DNA of 64,000 nucleotides from Nostoc sp. ATCC 43529 (GCA_003326205.1 LWTK01000074.1:186001-250000), one strand, 5' to 3'. Positions 43,780 through 53,751 are shown, counted from the first letter of the stretch. A program made the numbers and translations. The notes: generated by a model from the letters alone, not told the origin.

Positions 43780-44413
43780 TATTTTGATTCCCCATATTCA
43801 AAGAATATCATACATTTTGCAAATTTTCTTGCAAAGCGCAATTTTTTTTGCTGGAGGCTTTTTTTAGTTGTTGATTATGGCTCAAAAGCCGCTAACCATC
43901 ACCAATAAAGGACTTATTTCATATTTGTGTTTTTACCAAATTTTTTAGTAAAAAGTAGCGGCAAACACAGTTTTATAAATAGGTTTAGTATTTGATCCTT
44001 GATAGGTGAGTTATAGCAAATGAGTAGTAAGTAGAAGCCCATTTACTTCATTACTCAGAGCAATTAATAGTGCCTAACCTATGTGACTACAGCATATACA
44101 CCGTCAGGAATACATAACCAACCAATTTCGTAATTTGGGGTAAATTTTACCTCACTAAAAATTACTGCTTCAGTTCAACGAATATGCACATATCTATTGC
44201 ACAATCAGCTATGGCAATTCGATTTGATTTACCCGTCATATAGTAGGGAATTGGTACGTGATTAATTGCGTATCTACAGGTAGGGAATCAGTTGTTTTGA
44301 GTTGACGGCGAGTTTTTTCACCCAATCAAATAGGGTTTCTATGTGAAAGCTGAATGTTTTTGCAATATTTGTGCAAAAAATCATTATCGTACTTTGCCAC
44401 TGGCTAAAGCTCT

Positions 44414-44788
44414 ATGAACAAATCTTGTTTACCTCCAGATGATTTGCCTTCAAATCAAACAATAAGAGTGAGCGAAATACTATTCAGGCAACTTGAAGAA
44501 GCGACTAAAAAAAGCTTTTTCTTGGCTTGTGACAATATCACACGTATCTTGTTATGTAGTTGCCATTGGTATTTCCAAATCAATAGCGGCATTCTCACAT
44601 TAATTATGATTTGTCACGATATGCAAAGTTATCGCAACATTATGAAAACTGTTCCCCATTTTGCTGAGAAGTTAAAACAGTTTAGCAACAGAGCTAGAAT
44701 TACTGTTAGTTCTCCAATTGACAAAGGTATGCCCTGGATACTTAGTATAGATAATATTTTACCTGAAGGAGACCTGCCTACTACCTGA
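44414..44788 (+). CDS. Orphan hypothetical protein
   Basis: A 124-residue frame with credible protein composition (IRVSEILFRQLEEATKKSFF, MQSYRNIMKTVPHFAEKLKQFSNRARITVSS, GMPWILSIDNILPEGDLP). I do not recognise a family. It has a possible weak hydrophobic stretch around residues 40-65 with three cysteines. It lies in repeat-rich, accessory DNA with no clear ribosome-binding site, so it may be a lineage-specific gene or a decaying one. Confidence 0.45.
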   Translation: MNKSCLPPDDLPSNQTIRVSEILFRQLEEATKKSFFLACDNITRILLCSCHWYFQINSGILTLIMICHDMQSYRNIMKTVPHFAEKLKQFSNRARITVSSPIDKGMPWILSIDNILPEGDLPTT

Positions 44789-44931
44789 TAGATCGACTTT
44801 GTGGCGTAGACCTTGAGCGTTTTGTCGTCAGACATCGCTTTTGATATCGGACTAGTATTTGATTGCGTGAAAAAATACGTAGAGAGTGTTAGCGTTCCCG
44901 TAGAGTAATATAACTCACCAAATCCAAAACA

Positions 44932-44965
44932 ATGGTGCGTTACGGATTTCACCGTAACGCACCAT
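44932..44965. repeat. Perfect hairpin repeat of the GGTGCGTTACG type
   Basis: A perfect 14-bp inverted repeat ATGGTGCGTTACGG with CCGTAACGCACCAT around ATTTCA. Its sequence is a well-known dispersed palindrome of Nostoc-type genomes. Confidence 0.85.
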
Positions 44966-45143
44966 ACGTTACTACAGTACCTAATTTTGTTCAAAAATCA
45001 AATATGATTCTCATATTACGAATTAGAGCGATACTATTGACTGGACATTTCTATCTAGGTTTGGTATTGCTGCAAAAAATCATACAATACCCTCTACATA
45101 TCAGGCTGGTTGAAGATTTATAAGTTCTGGAAAACTTGTCTCT

Positions 45144-45172
45144 AAGCCTCTCTCATATTAAAAGAGAGGCTT
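45144..45172. repeat. Hairpin repeat AAGCCTCTCT/AGAGAGGCTT
   Basis: A perfect 10-bp stem with a 9-nt loop. It shares its stem words with the inner inverted repeat of the MITE-like element at 29150-29483. Confidence 0.75.
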
Positions 45173-45227
45173 TAAATTGTGCAATTAATCTTTCCTATCG
45201 CCTATTGCTTAGCTCAATAAATACGCT

Positions 45228-45392
45228 CTATTTTTGAGAAAGTTTTTCCTCATTAGTAGAAAGGGAGCGAATTAACTCACGAATGACATCAGTTGCTGGC
45301 CTCCCTGTCGTTGAGCAGTATTGCTCAAGCTTCTGTGCCTCTTCTGATGCCAGATTGATTGTAAATCGTTTAACAGCCCATTTTTTATTCAT
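45228..45392 (-). CDS. Small ribbon-helix-helix (CopG/Arc-like) protein
   Basis: A 54-residue protein: MNKKWAVKRFTINLASEEAQ, then KLEQYCSTTGRPATDVIREL and IRSLSTNEEKLSQK. A single beta strand (KRFTINL) followed by two helices with the RPATDVIRELIR turn is the RHH DNA-binding fold seen in CopG, Arc and many antitoxins. No toxin gene adjoins it on either side, so it may be a solitary regulator or a left-over antitoxin. It is below the size usually annotated. Confidence 0.75.
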   Translation of the reverse strand: MNKKWAVKRFTINLASEEAQKLEQYCSTTGRPATDVIRELIRSLSTNEEKLSQK

Positions 45393-45744
45393 GATTCAAC
45401 AAACTATGTTTTTGCAAGTACTTCTCTAATATCAGTTTTTTATGCTGTTACTACAATGGTATGATCAATGAAATTGCATTTAAGAAATAATGAAGATAAA
45501 TGCTATGTTCCTTGATTAACCGTGAAGAAATAAATTTTACTCTAAAATGTGAAGTTTAGCTAATTGAAATCCAGTAATTATAAACATAATGTTAAGCTTG
45601 TAATAACCTATACATACAAAATAGGTAGCTTACGTAGTTATGTAGAGGACAATAGCAAAAAAAAAGATAAATTGAAAATTAATTTTTCCTTTTAATTTGA
45701 TTAATCAGTGATGAACGATCGCCCTGAATTAATTAGCAACAAAC
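45393..45744. other. Intergenic region, no gene recognised
   Basis: 352 bp of AT-rich DNA between two minus-strand genes; it should contain the promoter of the small RHH gene's neighbour and nothing else recognisable. Confidence 0.5.
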
Positions 45745-46698
45745 TTACTGATAAGCAAGATATTTTTGTTCTAGTTCTAAGGTAATTATGAAGGCGACTA
45801 AGCATAATAAACCTACGGCATAACCAACAAAAACATCAGTTGGCCAGTGAACGCCTAGATAAAGTCTACTAAAACCGATGGCAATAATTAAAATAGCAGT
45901 CAACGTGAAAATTTGCTTTTGCCATTGAGGATATTGCTTACCGAAAATGTAGGCTATAAGACCGTAAACAACTAAAGATAGCATAGCGTGACCGCTGGGA
46001 AAGCTGGGGTGACCGACATTAATAATCCGCTTCCACAGCGTTGGACGCGCCCTACCAAAAAGTACTTTTAGCAATGCCATTAAAACCATTGCACCACTGG
46101 TAGCTATACCCAAAGTAGTTGCTTGCCAGCGACGGTTATTAGATAACCAATTAATTTCTACTCCTAAACTAATTAATAGTAAAACCAGTGGTTCCCCAAA
46201 AAAAGTTATACCAACAATGAGCCGATCGAGAAGTGGAGTATGCAGCTTTTGGATTGCTAGCAAAATACTGCGATCGAGACCATATCTGTGCAAGAATGCA
46301 CTACAAAGAGCTAGGGAAAAAATAGCCCCAGATAACTGAATAAGCTGATTGTTTACTGTATATATAGGTAAATTTTTACCCTTTTCGTTAATAACAACTT
46401 TTGGTATAAGTAGTTTATTTATTTTTTGCGTGTAATCTAAGACAATATTTTGGAGAATTAAGGTGATCGCATTTGGACTCAAATTTTCATTAAAAATTAC
46501 AAGAACATTTCCTGTCAAATCATTCACCTGATATTGGGCAATTATTTTCTCCTGTGATAATCTCGATGCTATGTAAATTTTGAGACTTGTAGAATGCTTT
46601 AATCCACTTACTTTATATCTAGCTCTGCCTTTGACGGCAGTATGTATAGCTTGAATCAAAATATTTTGATTGTAGCAATTACTCAAATCAGCGTTCAT
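45745..46698 (-). CDS. PAP2 phosphatase with N-terminal HMA-like domain
   Basis: A 317-residue protein. Residues about 18-95 (AVKGRARYKVSGLKHSTSLK...GNVLVIFNENLSPNAITLILQ) look like a heavy-metal-associated (HMA) fold without the CxxC metal motif, as found in front of cyanobacterial P-type ATPases. The rest is a membrane PAP2 phosphatase: about five to six transmembrane segments with KVLFGRARP, PSFPSGHAM and SRLYLGVHWPTD as the three catalytic motifs. Likely substrates are lipid phosphates such as phosphatidate or undecaprenyl pyrophosphate. The fusion is unusual. Confidence 0.83.
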   Translation of the reverse strand: MNADLSNCYNQNILIQAIHTAVKGRARYKVSGLKHSTSLKIYIASRLSQEKIIAQYQVNDLTGNVLVIFNENLSPNAITLILQNIVLDYTQKINKLLIPKVVINEKGKNLPIYTVNNQLIQLSGAIFSLALCSAFLHRYGLDRSILLAIQKLHTPLLDRLIVGITFFGEPLVLLLISLGVEINWLSNNRRWQATTLGIATSGAMVLMALLKVLFGRARPTLWKRIINVGHPSFPSGHAMLSLVVYGLIAYIFGKQYPQWQKQIFTLTAILIIAIGFSRLYLGVHWPTDVFVGYAVGLLCLVAFIITLELEQKYLAYQ

Positions 46699-47067
46699 TC
46701 TTCTAACTAATCAGTTTTCGTAATAGGATATTTTACAGCGATTTTCTGGAAAATGAACCACATCATTTTTATTTGATATAAAGCAAGAAACAAGATTGTG
46801 GTCGAAATACGTGAAAACCACTGTAATTATAAAATAATAGACTTGGTATTAGAGACAAAACCTAAAGTTGTGTAGGTTGGTTGAAGAATCTAGATACACG
46901 GAAGTTGGCTTGAGGTAGGGTAACCGAATATTTTGGGGTCGAGCAAATATTACCGAAAAGTTATTAATGTAGTGGCGATCGCTACTTGAATTATGCTACA
47001 CAAGGAATTGGCGATCGCACGTCAATCAAATGGAATATTCCGATTGTAATAATATAGTTTCTCAAAT
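46699..47067. other. Divergent intergenic region
   Basis: 369 bp between the PAP2 gene and cysC with two HIP1-type sites (GGCGATCGC). No gene or RNA recognised. Confidence 0.5.
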
Positions 47068-47604
47068 ATGAAAAATTTGAAATCACCAGGTTTCACTTGC
47101 TGGTTAACTGGATTATCTGGGGCAGGAAAGTCAACTTTAGGAATAGAAATTACCAAATCACTAGAGCAATTATCAGTTCCGTGTGAATATTTAGATGGTG
47201 ATGTCATTCGTACTAATCTTTCTAAAGGCTTAGGTTTTTCTCGTGAAGATAGAAATACCAATGTTGCCAGAGTTGGTTTTGTTTGTGGACTTTTAAATAA
47301 ACATGGCATTAATACCGTTGTAGCTTTAATTTCTCCTTATCGAGATGCCCGCGAACAACTCAAACTTGAGATACCCAATTTTATCGAAATTTTTGTTGAT
47401 ACTCCTCTAGAAGTTTGTATCACAAGGGATATTAAAGGTTTGTATAAAAAAGCTTTAGCCGGAGATATTGCTGAATTTACTGGAATTTCTTCTCCTTATG
47501 AACTGCCTTTAAACCCAGATCTAATTCTCAAAAATCATAAAGAAAGTGTAAATGAATGTATAGAAAAAGTTTTAAGTTATCTTCGAGAGCAGGGAAAAAT
47601 ATAA
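47068..47604 (+). CDS. cysC: Adenylylsulfate kinase CysC
   Basis: A 178-residue APS kinase making PAPS from APS and ATP in sulfate assimilation. P-loop GLSGAGKSTL, the DGDVIRTNLSKGLGFSREDR switch and the ISPYRDAREQ segment are present, as is the lid region FTGISSPYELP. Complete. It stands alone; the start ATG has weak upstream pairing. Confidence 0.95.
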   Translation: MKNLKSPGFTCWLTGLSGAGKSTLGIEITKSLEQLSVPCEYLDGDVIRTNLSKGLGFSREDRNTNVARVGFVCGLLNKHGINTVVALISPYRDAREQLKLEIPNFIEIFVDTPLEVCITRDIKGLYKKALAGDIAEFTGISSPYELPLNPDLILKNHKESVNECIEKVLSYLREQGKI

Positions 47605-47972
47605 TAAACAAAATTTAGCCATCAGATTAATCATTTGTTTTTAGTTAATATTAATTTTATGCAATATTACATTAATTAACTTATTTTTTTGTTTTATTTG
47701 CAATTCATCTAACAAATATTAGATTATATGTAGCTTCATAGATAATTGGTATCAGTTAAAATAATTTATCTAACTCAATTTTTTTAAATAACCGCAGAGG
47801 CACAGAGGAAACAGAGAGAAGAAAAACATGTTTACTCGAATCGGACTGGGTTATAAACTCCCTCTAGACAAAGAAACCCGCCTGCACAGGTTTTAAGTTT
47901 ATCCTGCCCAAATTGAAAACGATAAACTTTTTACAAGAGTGATTTTTGTAAAAACTCAAAAGGTATAGGGCA
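47605..47972. other. Intergenic region with a dispersed repeat
   Basis: 368 bp, AT-rich. Near 47791 lies AACCGCAGAGGCACAGAGG, a relative of the AACCGCAAAGG words inside MITE-like elements at 43083 and 55984. No gene recognised. Confidence 0.5.
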
Positions 47973-49904
47973 ATGGTGCGATTAAAGCTGTGGCAATGGG
48001 TTGTGTTAGCAATACCAATCGCTTTCATTATCATTTTCTTACTGGTATCCGCCGGTTTACAAATCCATGCGTGGGGGATTAATTGGATTTGGGCTGTGTT
48101 TACTCTTTTATTTGTTGGCTGGCGTTGGCTGTTAGTCAAATGGACTCAACCCGCCTTACAACAGGTAGAAGCTGTATTAGCTGAATTTCAGCAAGAATTA
48201 GAATCGGCGGCAGAAGATACCGTAGTCTCAGCAGGAGGTGACACGACTAAGCAAGCCGAAGCCGCCCTGCAAGAGATTTTGCAAGCTGCACAAAGCGATC
48301 GCCCGATTTGGGAAGATTGGCAAACTTTTTGGACGCGATGTCAGGATTTAGTTGTAGCGATCGCTCATATTTACAATCCTCAAGTTCAATATCCGCTACT
48401 GAATATTTACGTACCCCAAGCTTACGGGCTGATTCGGGGAACGGTGGATGATGTAGATTTGTGGATGCAAAATTTATCTCCCGTACTCAATCAGGTAACA
48501 GTCGGACAAGCATACCAAGCCTACGAAGTCTACCGCAAGTTAGAACCATCTGCCCGGAAATTCTGGAAAGCTTGGAACTGGGCACAGTGGCTATTAAATC
48601 CGGTGGCGGCGGTGGCAAAACAAGTCAGCCAAGGTTCAAGTAACCGCGCAACTGAGCAATTATTGGTCAATTTGAGCCAATTATTCCGGGAAGTTGCCCT
48701 GAGGAATTTATGCAAGCAAGCGATCGCCCTTTACGGTAGTAGTACGTTACCAATTTCAGTATCTCAAACTACCCCAACCCTACCCAAAGCAAAAACCCAA
48801 ACACTCAAAGAAATCCTCACTCAAGCCCAACCAGCTGAGGTGGTTGAACAAAAACCCGTGAATATTCTGCTGGTGGGGCGCACGGGTTCGGGAAAAAGCA
48901 GCTTAATTAACACCCTATTTCAAACAGATCTCGCCGCCGTCGATGTTTTGCCCAGTACCGATCGCATTCAAAATTACCAATGGCGGTCCCAAACTGGGGA
49001 AACTCTGACGCTTTTAGATACACCTGGTTACGAACAAGTCAACCGTACAGATTTCCGAAATTTAGTGCTTGATTATGCTGCAAATGCAGATTTATTGTTG
49101 TTAGCCACCCCAGCGCTAGATCCTGCCTTGCAAATGGATGTAGACTTTCTCCAAGACATGAAAGCGGAAATTGCAGATTTACCAGCGATCGCAGTTGTGA
49201 CTCAGGTAGATCGTCTGCGTCCCATCCGCGAATGGCAACCGCCTTATGATTGGGAATGGGGCGATCGTCCTAAGGAAATTGCGATTCGCGAAGCTACTGA
49301 ATATCGCGCCAAGCAGCTGGGTGAATATTGCAATCTAGTTTTACCCGTAGTTACGGCTGACAGTAAAACAAATCGAGTTGCTTGGGGAATTGAGGCGCTA
49401 TCGTTGGGATTAGTAAATGCGATCGCCCCTGCAAAACAACTCCGCCTTGCCCGGTTTTTGCGTAACCTCGAAGCCCGCACCGTTGCTGCTGCGAAAATCA
49501 TCGATCGGTACACTTTTCAAATGGCGACAACCAAGGGATTAGCATCACTGCTTAAAAGTCCAGTTCTTCAGTTTATTTCTACCTTATCAACTGGATCTCC
49601 AACCTTAGCTTATGTGTTAGCAGAACAAATTCCCGTGGAACAGTTACCAATTGTAATTGGTAAACTCCAAATGGCCTATGAGCTTTTCTCGCTGTTGAAT
49701 ACAGGTAGCCCTAACCCGCTGAATTTTGATTTACTATCTTTGTGGCCGTTGCTGTTAGAAAACTCCGGTTCAGGTGAACAAAATGCCTGGGCATTTGGTC
49801 ACGCTTTAGTGGAATATTGGACTCAAAATTTGACAGTGGAACAACTTGGCGATCGCTTTAAGAAGTATTTATCTACGTTAAATCAAATCAAACAGGAAAA
49901 TTAA
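47973..49904 (+). CDS. Membrane-anchored Era/HSR1-like GTPase
   Basis: A 643-residue protein. Two N-terminal transmembrane segments (about 9-28 and 36-52) are followed by a long helical part and a GTPase domain at about residues 295-470: G1 LLVGRTGSGKSSLIN, G3 LLDTPGYE, G4 VTQVDR. The C-terminal part is helical. Such membrane GTPases with dynamin-like or YcjX/DUF697-type context are common in cyanobacteria; the exact role is unknown. It is probably held at the inner or thylakoid membrane. Confidence 0.82.
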   Translation: MVRLKLWQWVVLAIPIAFIIIFLLVSAGLQIHAWGINWIWAVFTLLFVGWRWLLVKWTQPALQQVEAVLAEFQQELESAAEDTVVSAGGDTTKQAEAALQEILQAAQSDRPIWEDWQTFWTRCQDLVVAIAHIYNPQVQYPLLNIYVPQAYGLIRGTVDDVDLWMQNLSPVLNQVTVGQAYQAYEVYRKLEPSARKFWKAWNWAQWLLNPVAAVAKQVSQGSSNRATEQLLVNLSQLFREVALRNLCKQAIALYGSSTLPISVSQTTPTLPKAKTQTLKEILTQAQPAEVVEQKPVNILLVGRTGSGKSSLINTLFQTDLAAVDVLPSTDRIQNYQWRSQTGETLTLLDTPGYEQVNRTDFRNLVLDYAANADLLLLATPALDPALQMDVDFLQDMKAEIADLPAIAVVTQVDRLRPIREWQPPYDWEWGDRPKEIAIREATEYRAKQLGEYCNLVLPVVTADSKTNRVAWGIEALSLGLVNAIAPAKQLRLARFLRNLEARTVAAAKIIDRYTFQMATTKGLASLLKSPVLQFISTLSTGSPTLAYVLAEQIPVEQLPIVIGKLQMAYELFSLLNTGSPNPLNFDLLSLWPLLLENSGSGEQNAWAFGHALVEYWTQNLTVEQLGDRFKKYLSTLNQIKQEN

Positions 49905-50061
49905 AACAGAATTCAGAATTCAGAATTAATTTAGTGCGTGATTTAGACCCGCCACTCTCTTACAAAGTTCTGTACCCTGCGGGATGCCTCCGGCATCGCC
50001 AAAGATCGGCGCACCCTGCGGGATCTTGCTACAGACTTTGCGCTTTGTCCTTGGTAAACAC

Positions 50062-50152
50062 AAATGACAAATGACTAATGACTAATGACAAATGACAAAT
50101 GACTAATGACTAATGACTAATGACTAATGACTAATGACTAATAACTAATGAC
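50062..50152. repeat. Heptamer tandem array (WAATGAC), 13 copies
   Basis: Thirteen consecutive 7-bp units, TAATGAC and AAATGAC, with one TAATAAC variant, between convergent genes. Same family as the array at 8904-8973. Confidence 0.92.
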
Positions 50153-50210
50153 GGTCTACACGGAGTTTGTGCAATATGTAGGCGCGTTAGCTTACCTATT
50201 CACTACCATA

Positions 50211-50248
50211 AAAAACTACGAGGTACAGATACATCCCGCACCTCGTAG
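50211..50248 (-). terminator. Rho-independent terminator of amt (downstream copy)
   Basis: Read on the minus strand, CTACGAGGT pairs with ACCTCGTAG around a 15-nt loop and is followed by six T. It lies about 40 bp past the amt stop. Confidence 0.85.
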
Positions 50249-50288
50249 CAACAATTTAGAATCCCTTCGACTTTAGTCAGGGAAAAGT

Positions 50289-51866
50289 TCAAAATTTTCC
50301 AAGTGAACTTTCTCCTTCAGAAAATGCAGTTGCCTCAGCTTCTTTCAAGAATCCACTGTAGGCTTCCATGCCGTGTTCGCCGATATCCAAGCCTTCTAAT
50401 TCCTCTTGTTTGGATACTCTGATACCTAAAGTAGCTTTGAGAACTAACCAAAAAATGCTACTTAATAATACAGTGAAACCACCTACTGAGATAACACCAA
50501 GTAATTGAACACCCAACTGTCCAAAGCCACCACCTGCAAATAAACCTTTTGTTGGGCCAAGTGTTTCACTATACCAGGAATAAACACCAGGCCCAACAGA
50601 CCATAGGCCGACTGCTAGAGTTCCCCAGATACCGCAAACTAAGTGAACTGAGGTAGCTCCCACTGGGTCATCAATACCAAGTTTGTCAAAGAATGTGACA
50701 GAGAAAACTACAATTACTCCAGCAATTAAACCGATAATCAAAGCACTACCGATACTGACGAAGGCACAAGCCGCTGTAATCCCAACTAAGCCAGCCAAAA
50801 TACCATTGATAATCATTGACAGGTCTGGCTTACCTAAGTAAAGCCAAGCTGTAATTGTGGCACCAATACCACCAGTAGCAGCAGCCATGTTAGTTGTTAA
50901 AGCAATGTGAGTAATTGCACTAGGATCGGCAGCCATTGTTGAACCGGGGTTAAAACCAAACCAGCCCAACCAAAGAATTAAACAACCCAAGGTGGCAATA
51001 CTCATGTTGTGGCCGGGTAGGGCAACAACTTGCTTGTCTTGATACTTACCAATGCGGGGGCCGAGAAATGCTGCTCCCATCAAAGCTGCCCAGCCACCGA
51101 CGGAGTGAACAACTGTAGAACCAGCAAAATCCCAAAAACCTTTATCTGCTAGCCAACCAGTTCCCCAAATCCAATGTCCGGTTATGGGGTAGGCGATACC
51201 TACGAGTAAGAGGCTGAAAATGAGGAAGTCAAGAAACTTAATTCTTTCAGCTACTGCACCCGAAACAATTGTTGCTGCTGTCCCAGCAAATACTAGCTGG
51301 AATAAAAATTTGGCTGCTAGAGGTACGCCAGCCCAACTAATGGCACTGAAGACACCTTTATAAGCATCTCCTGTGGCGGGACTGTTATCTTCTCCTGCTA
51401 AGAAAAACCCATTCAAGCCAATGAAATCGTTGCCATCCCCGAACATTAACCCAAAACCAATTGCCCAAAAAGCAACGGTGGCTAGAGCAAATACAATCAA
51501 GTTTTTCGCAAGAACGTTGACTGCATTTTTCTGGCGACAGAAGCCGGTTTCTAACATACAAAAACCAGCGTTCATGAAAAATACTAAAAAGGCCGCGATC
51601 GCAACCCACAGCGTATCGAGAGCAACTTTGAGTTCTGCTGTAGTTGGCCCGGCAGCTGGAGTTTGGGCAACTGCGGCATAACCCCAACCCAATACAATCA
51701 GACAGGCTAAAGGTAAGCAGGCTTGCCAACTCGGAGTGAGTCGCTTAAGTGCTAAATAAAATCTCTTGACTTTTGAGTTTGATTGTGCAAATTCGCTGTA
51801 ATTTCTTACAGACAGATGCCTTCTTTTTGTTTTTGATTTTTGCTTGTACATGAATTTGAACATCAT
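50289..51866 (-). CDS. amt: Ammonium transporter Amt
   Basis: A 525-residue Amt/MEP/Rh family channel for NH4+/NH3 in the plasma membrane. After an N-terminal hydrophobic signal-like segment (LPLACLIVLGWGYAAVAQ) come eleven expected transmembrane helices; the signature DFAGSTVVHSVGGWAALMGAAFLGPR and the conserved twin His (VVHSVGG, SVHLVCG) are present. The N-terminal 35 residues before the signal are polar and may not be translated; a later Met is possible. A paralogue lies upstream at 52294-53751. Regulation by nitrogen status is expected. Confidence 0.93.
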   Translation of the reverse strand: MMFKFMYKQKSKTKRRHLSVRNYSEFAQSNSKVKRFYLALKRLTPSWQACLPLACLIVLGWGYAAVAQTPAAGPTTAELKVALDTLWVAIAAFLVFFMNAGFCMLETGFCRQKNAVNVLAKNLIVFALATVAFWAIGFGLMFGDGNDFIGLNGFFLAGEDNSPATGDAYKGVFSAISWAGVPLAAKFLFQLVFAGTAATIVSGAVAERIKFLDFLIFSLLLVGIAYPITGHWIWGTGWLADKGFWDFAGSTVVHSVGGWAALMGAAFLGPRIGKYQDKQVVALPGHNMSIATLGCLILWLGWFGFNPGSTMAADPSAITHIALTTNMAAATGGIGATITAWLYLGKPDLSMIINGILAGLVGITAACAFVSIGSALIIGLIAGVIVVFSVTFFDKLGIDDPVGATSVHLVCGIWGTLAVGLWSVGPGVYSWYSETLGPTKGLFAGGGFGQLGVQLLGVISVGGFTVLLSSIFWLVLKATLGIRVSKQEELEGLDIGEHGMEAYSGFLKEAEATAFSEGESSLGKF

Positions 51867-52293
51867 CCTTCAAAACATCGTTCAAAATGCGAAAAAACTC
51901 AAGCAGAAAGTGAAATTCAGTAACTTTTGATATTTTTACTTGAGACGACTTGTTTCCAAACCAGAAAATCAAATAACCTTAGTAGGAGTTTAAAAAAATA
52001 TTGGTACATCTGTAAATATTTTTTTTATATCTTTTTGAGAAATTCAGATATAGTTTATCCAAGAATCAACTCTACTTTACTTAAACTTTATTATCTCAAA
52101 AAGATATTTTTACAGTACAGCATAGCAGGGAACAGGCAATAGGTATGAAAGTTCCTTAATACCAGGATTTTACTATTGGTTTATATCCTAAAGTATGCTT
52201 CAGCTGCTATAAGTAGCTGAAATAAAAAATATGGTAATGGTGGGTAACATACCTAATTAATTGGCAATAACTATTTTTCAGTCATCAGCATCA
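51867..52293. other. Intergenic region between two amt genes
   Basis: 427 bp, strongly AT-rich. I searched for a GTA-N8-TAC NtcA site and did not find a perfect one. A short TTCAGCT/AGCTGAA inverted repeat lies near 52198-52222. Confidence 0.5.
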
Positions 52294-53751
52294 TTATTCG
52301 CTCTCAAAAGTGTTGATTTCAGGAGTTGGAGTGTGATTTTTTTCTGGTGCCATTGCGTAAACATCAGGCCATACCGAGGCACCGTGTTCGTAAGCATCGA
52401 TGCCGATGCGATCGGCTTCGGGATTGACACGTAAGCGTCCTATTGCTTTGAGACCACCATACATTAAAAAGGCGAAGGCGACGGTAAAAACCGCGATCGC
52501 TACTAAGCCCAAAAGTTGTATAGCCAGCAAATCAAAGCCACCACCTAAAAATAAACCTGCCTTTTTGTTCAGCGTCAGTTCTGCTTGACCGAAGAAGCCT
52601 ACTGAGAGAATACCCATCATCCCATTGATACCGTGTACGGAAAATGCCCCTACCGGATCGTCGATGTGGAGTGATTCGATCAAATCCACTCCAAGTACAA
52701 CCAAAATACCACCCATTAAGCCAATCAAAACCGCTGCCCAAGGAGCAACGAAAGCGCAAGGTGCTGTAATGGCTACTAATCCAGCCAGAGAACCATTGAG
52801 ACAATAAACCAAATCCCATTTCCCTGTGCGGATGTATTGGAAAACAAGGGTTGCTAGTGCCGCAGCTCCTGCGGATAATGTAGTATTAATTGTTACTAAC
52901 CCCATCAATCCTGGATTAGCTGTGCTAAGAGTTGAGCCAGGATTGAACCCATACCAGCCAAACCATAAAATCATTGTTCCCAGAGTTGCCAAGCCCAAAT
53001 TATGGGCTGGTGGTAGTGTCCCCCAACCCGGACGACCGGGACGAGGGCCAAGTAAATAAGCACCAATTAGCGCTGTCCAGCCACCCACGGTGTGAACAAC
53101 GGAACCACCAGCAAAATCATGATAATACAGTTTAGTTAACCAGCCGTTGGCGTTCCAAGCCCAATGAACTACGATTGGGTAGCTAATTGCGCCCATAATA
53201 GTGCTGTAAATTAAATCACCAATAAAATCCGTTCTTCCGGCCATTGAACCAGTGGTGATGGTACTGGCAGTAGCAGCAAAAGCAAATTGGAAGAAAAACA
53301 AAGTATAGGTATTGATGGCGGCTGTAGAACCAGGTGCCCCCAATGGATAGCTACCATCAGCAGCGGGTAGCTGACTGAGGAAGAAGGTATCTATGCCAAA
53401 CAAACCGCCAGCACTCGTACCAAAAGCGATACCAAAGCCGATCGCCCACCATGCCAAAATAGTTACAGCGGCATTAATGAAGTTTTCCAATAAGGCATTA
53501 ACTACACTTCTTTGCCGGAGCAAACCTGCTTCTAACATGGCAAAACCGGTTTGCATAAAGAATACTAAAAAACCAGATAATAGTACCCAGGTAGTATCAA
53601 TCGAAATTTGCAGCTTTGTCGTCGTTTCCGATAAAGATTGCACAGTAGGAGGATCTGCCGCCTGAACAACTGTCGGCGCCAAAACTGCAAATACCATTGA
53701 ACCGATACCTAGCGCCATTAGGCGATGCCAGGGTCGAATACGGTTATTCAT
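52294..53751 (-). CDS. amt: Ammonium transporter Amt (paralogue)
   Basis: A 485-residue Amt channel with a signal peptide (about 1-31, ending VVQAAD) and eleven transmembrane helices. Signature DFAGGSVVHTVGGWTALIGAYLLGPR and the second His in FSVHGINGM are conserved. It is about 31-45% similar in layout to its neighbour rather than a recent copy, judging by eye. A perfect 26-bp dyad at 53827-53852, about 75 bp before the start, is a candidate control site. Confidence 0.93.
   Translation of the reverse strand: MNNRIRPWHRLMALGIGSMVFAVLAPTVVQAADPPTVQSLSETTTKLQISIDTTWVLLSGFLVFFMQTGFAMLEAGLLRQRSVVNALLENFINAAVTILAWWAIGFGIAFGTSAGGLFGIDTFFLSQLPAADGSYPLGAPGSTAAINTYTLFFFQFAFAATASTITTGSMAGRTDFIGDLIYSTIMGAISYPIVVHWAWNANGWLTKLYYHDFAGGSVVHTVGGWTALIGAYLLGPRPGRPGWGTLPPAHNLGLATLGTMILWFGWYGFNPGSTLSTANPGLMGLVTINTTLSAGAAALATLVFQYIRTGKWDLVYCLNGSLAGLVAITAPCAFVAPWAAVLIGLMGGILVVLGVDLIESLHIDDPVGAFSVHGINGMMGILSVGFFGQAELTLNKKAGLFLGGGFDLLAIQLLGLVAIAVFTVAFAFLMYGGLKAIGRLRVNPEADRIGIDAYEHGASVWPDVYAMAPEKNHTPTPEINTFESE

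Larger units (their letters stand above)
42980..44413. other. Long intergenic region
   Basis: 1.43 kb with no convincing gene. It holds a MITE-like element (43083-43173), a possible 50-codon frame at 43261-43413 with two cysteines (VTCPQCISN) that I do not trust as a gene, and a nested hairpin at 43720-43779. The rest is AT-rich. Confidence 0.55.
44789..45227. other. Intergenic region with dispersed repeats
   Basis: 439 bp with the hairpin repeats at 44932-44965 and 45144-45172 and GC-rich fragments (CGTAGAGAGTGTTAGCG, GCGTAGACC). An apparent frame at 44932-45123 begins in the first hairpin and is not called. Confidence 0.55.
49905..50288. other. Intergenic region with tandem repeats and a terminator
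   Basis: 384 bp between the convergent GTPase and amt genes: a short GC-rich repeat (CCCTGCGGGATGCC around 49976), the heptamer array at 50062-50152 and the amt terminator. Confidence 0.6.

Noticed and set aside
44932..45123. A 63-codon plus-strand frame
   Set aside because: It begins in the perfect hairpin repeat and has no ribosome-binding site or family match.
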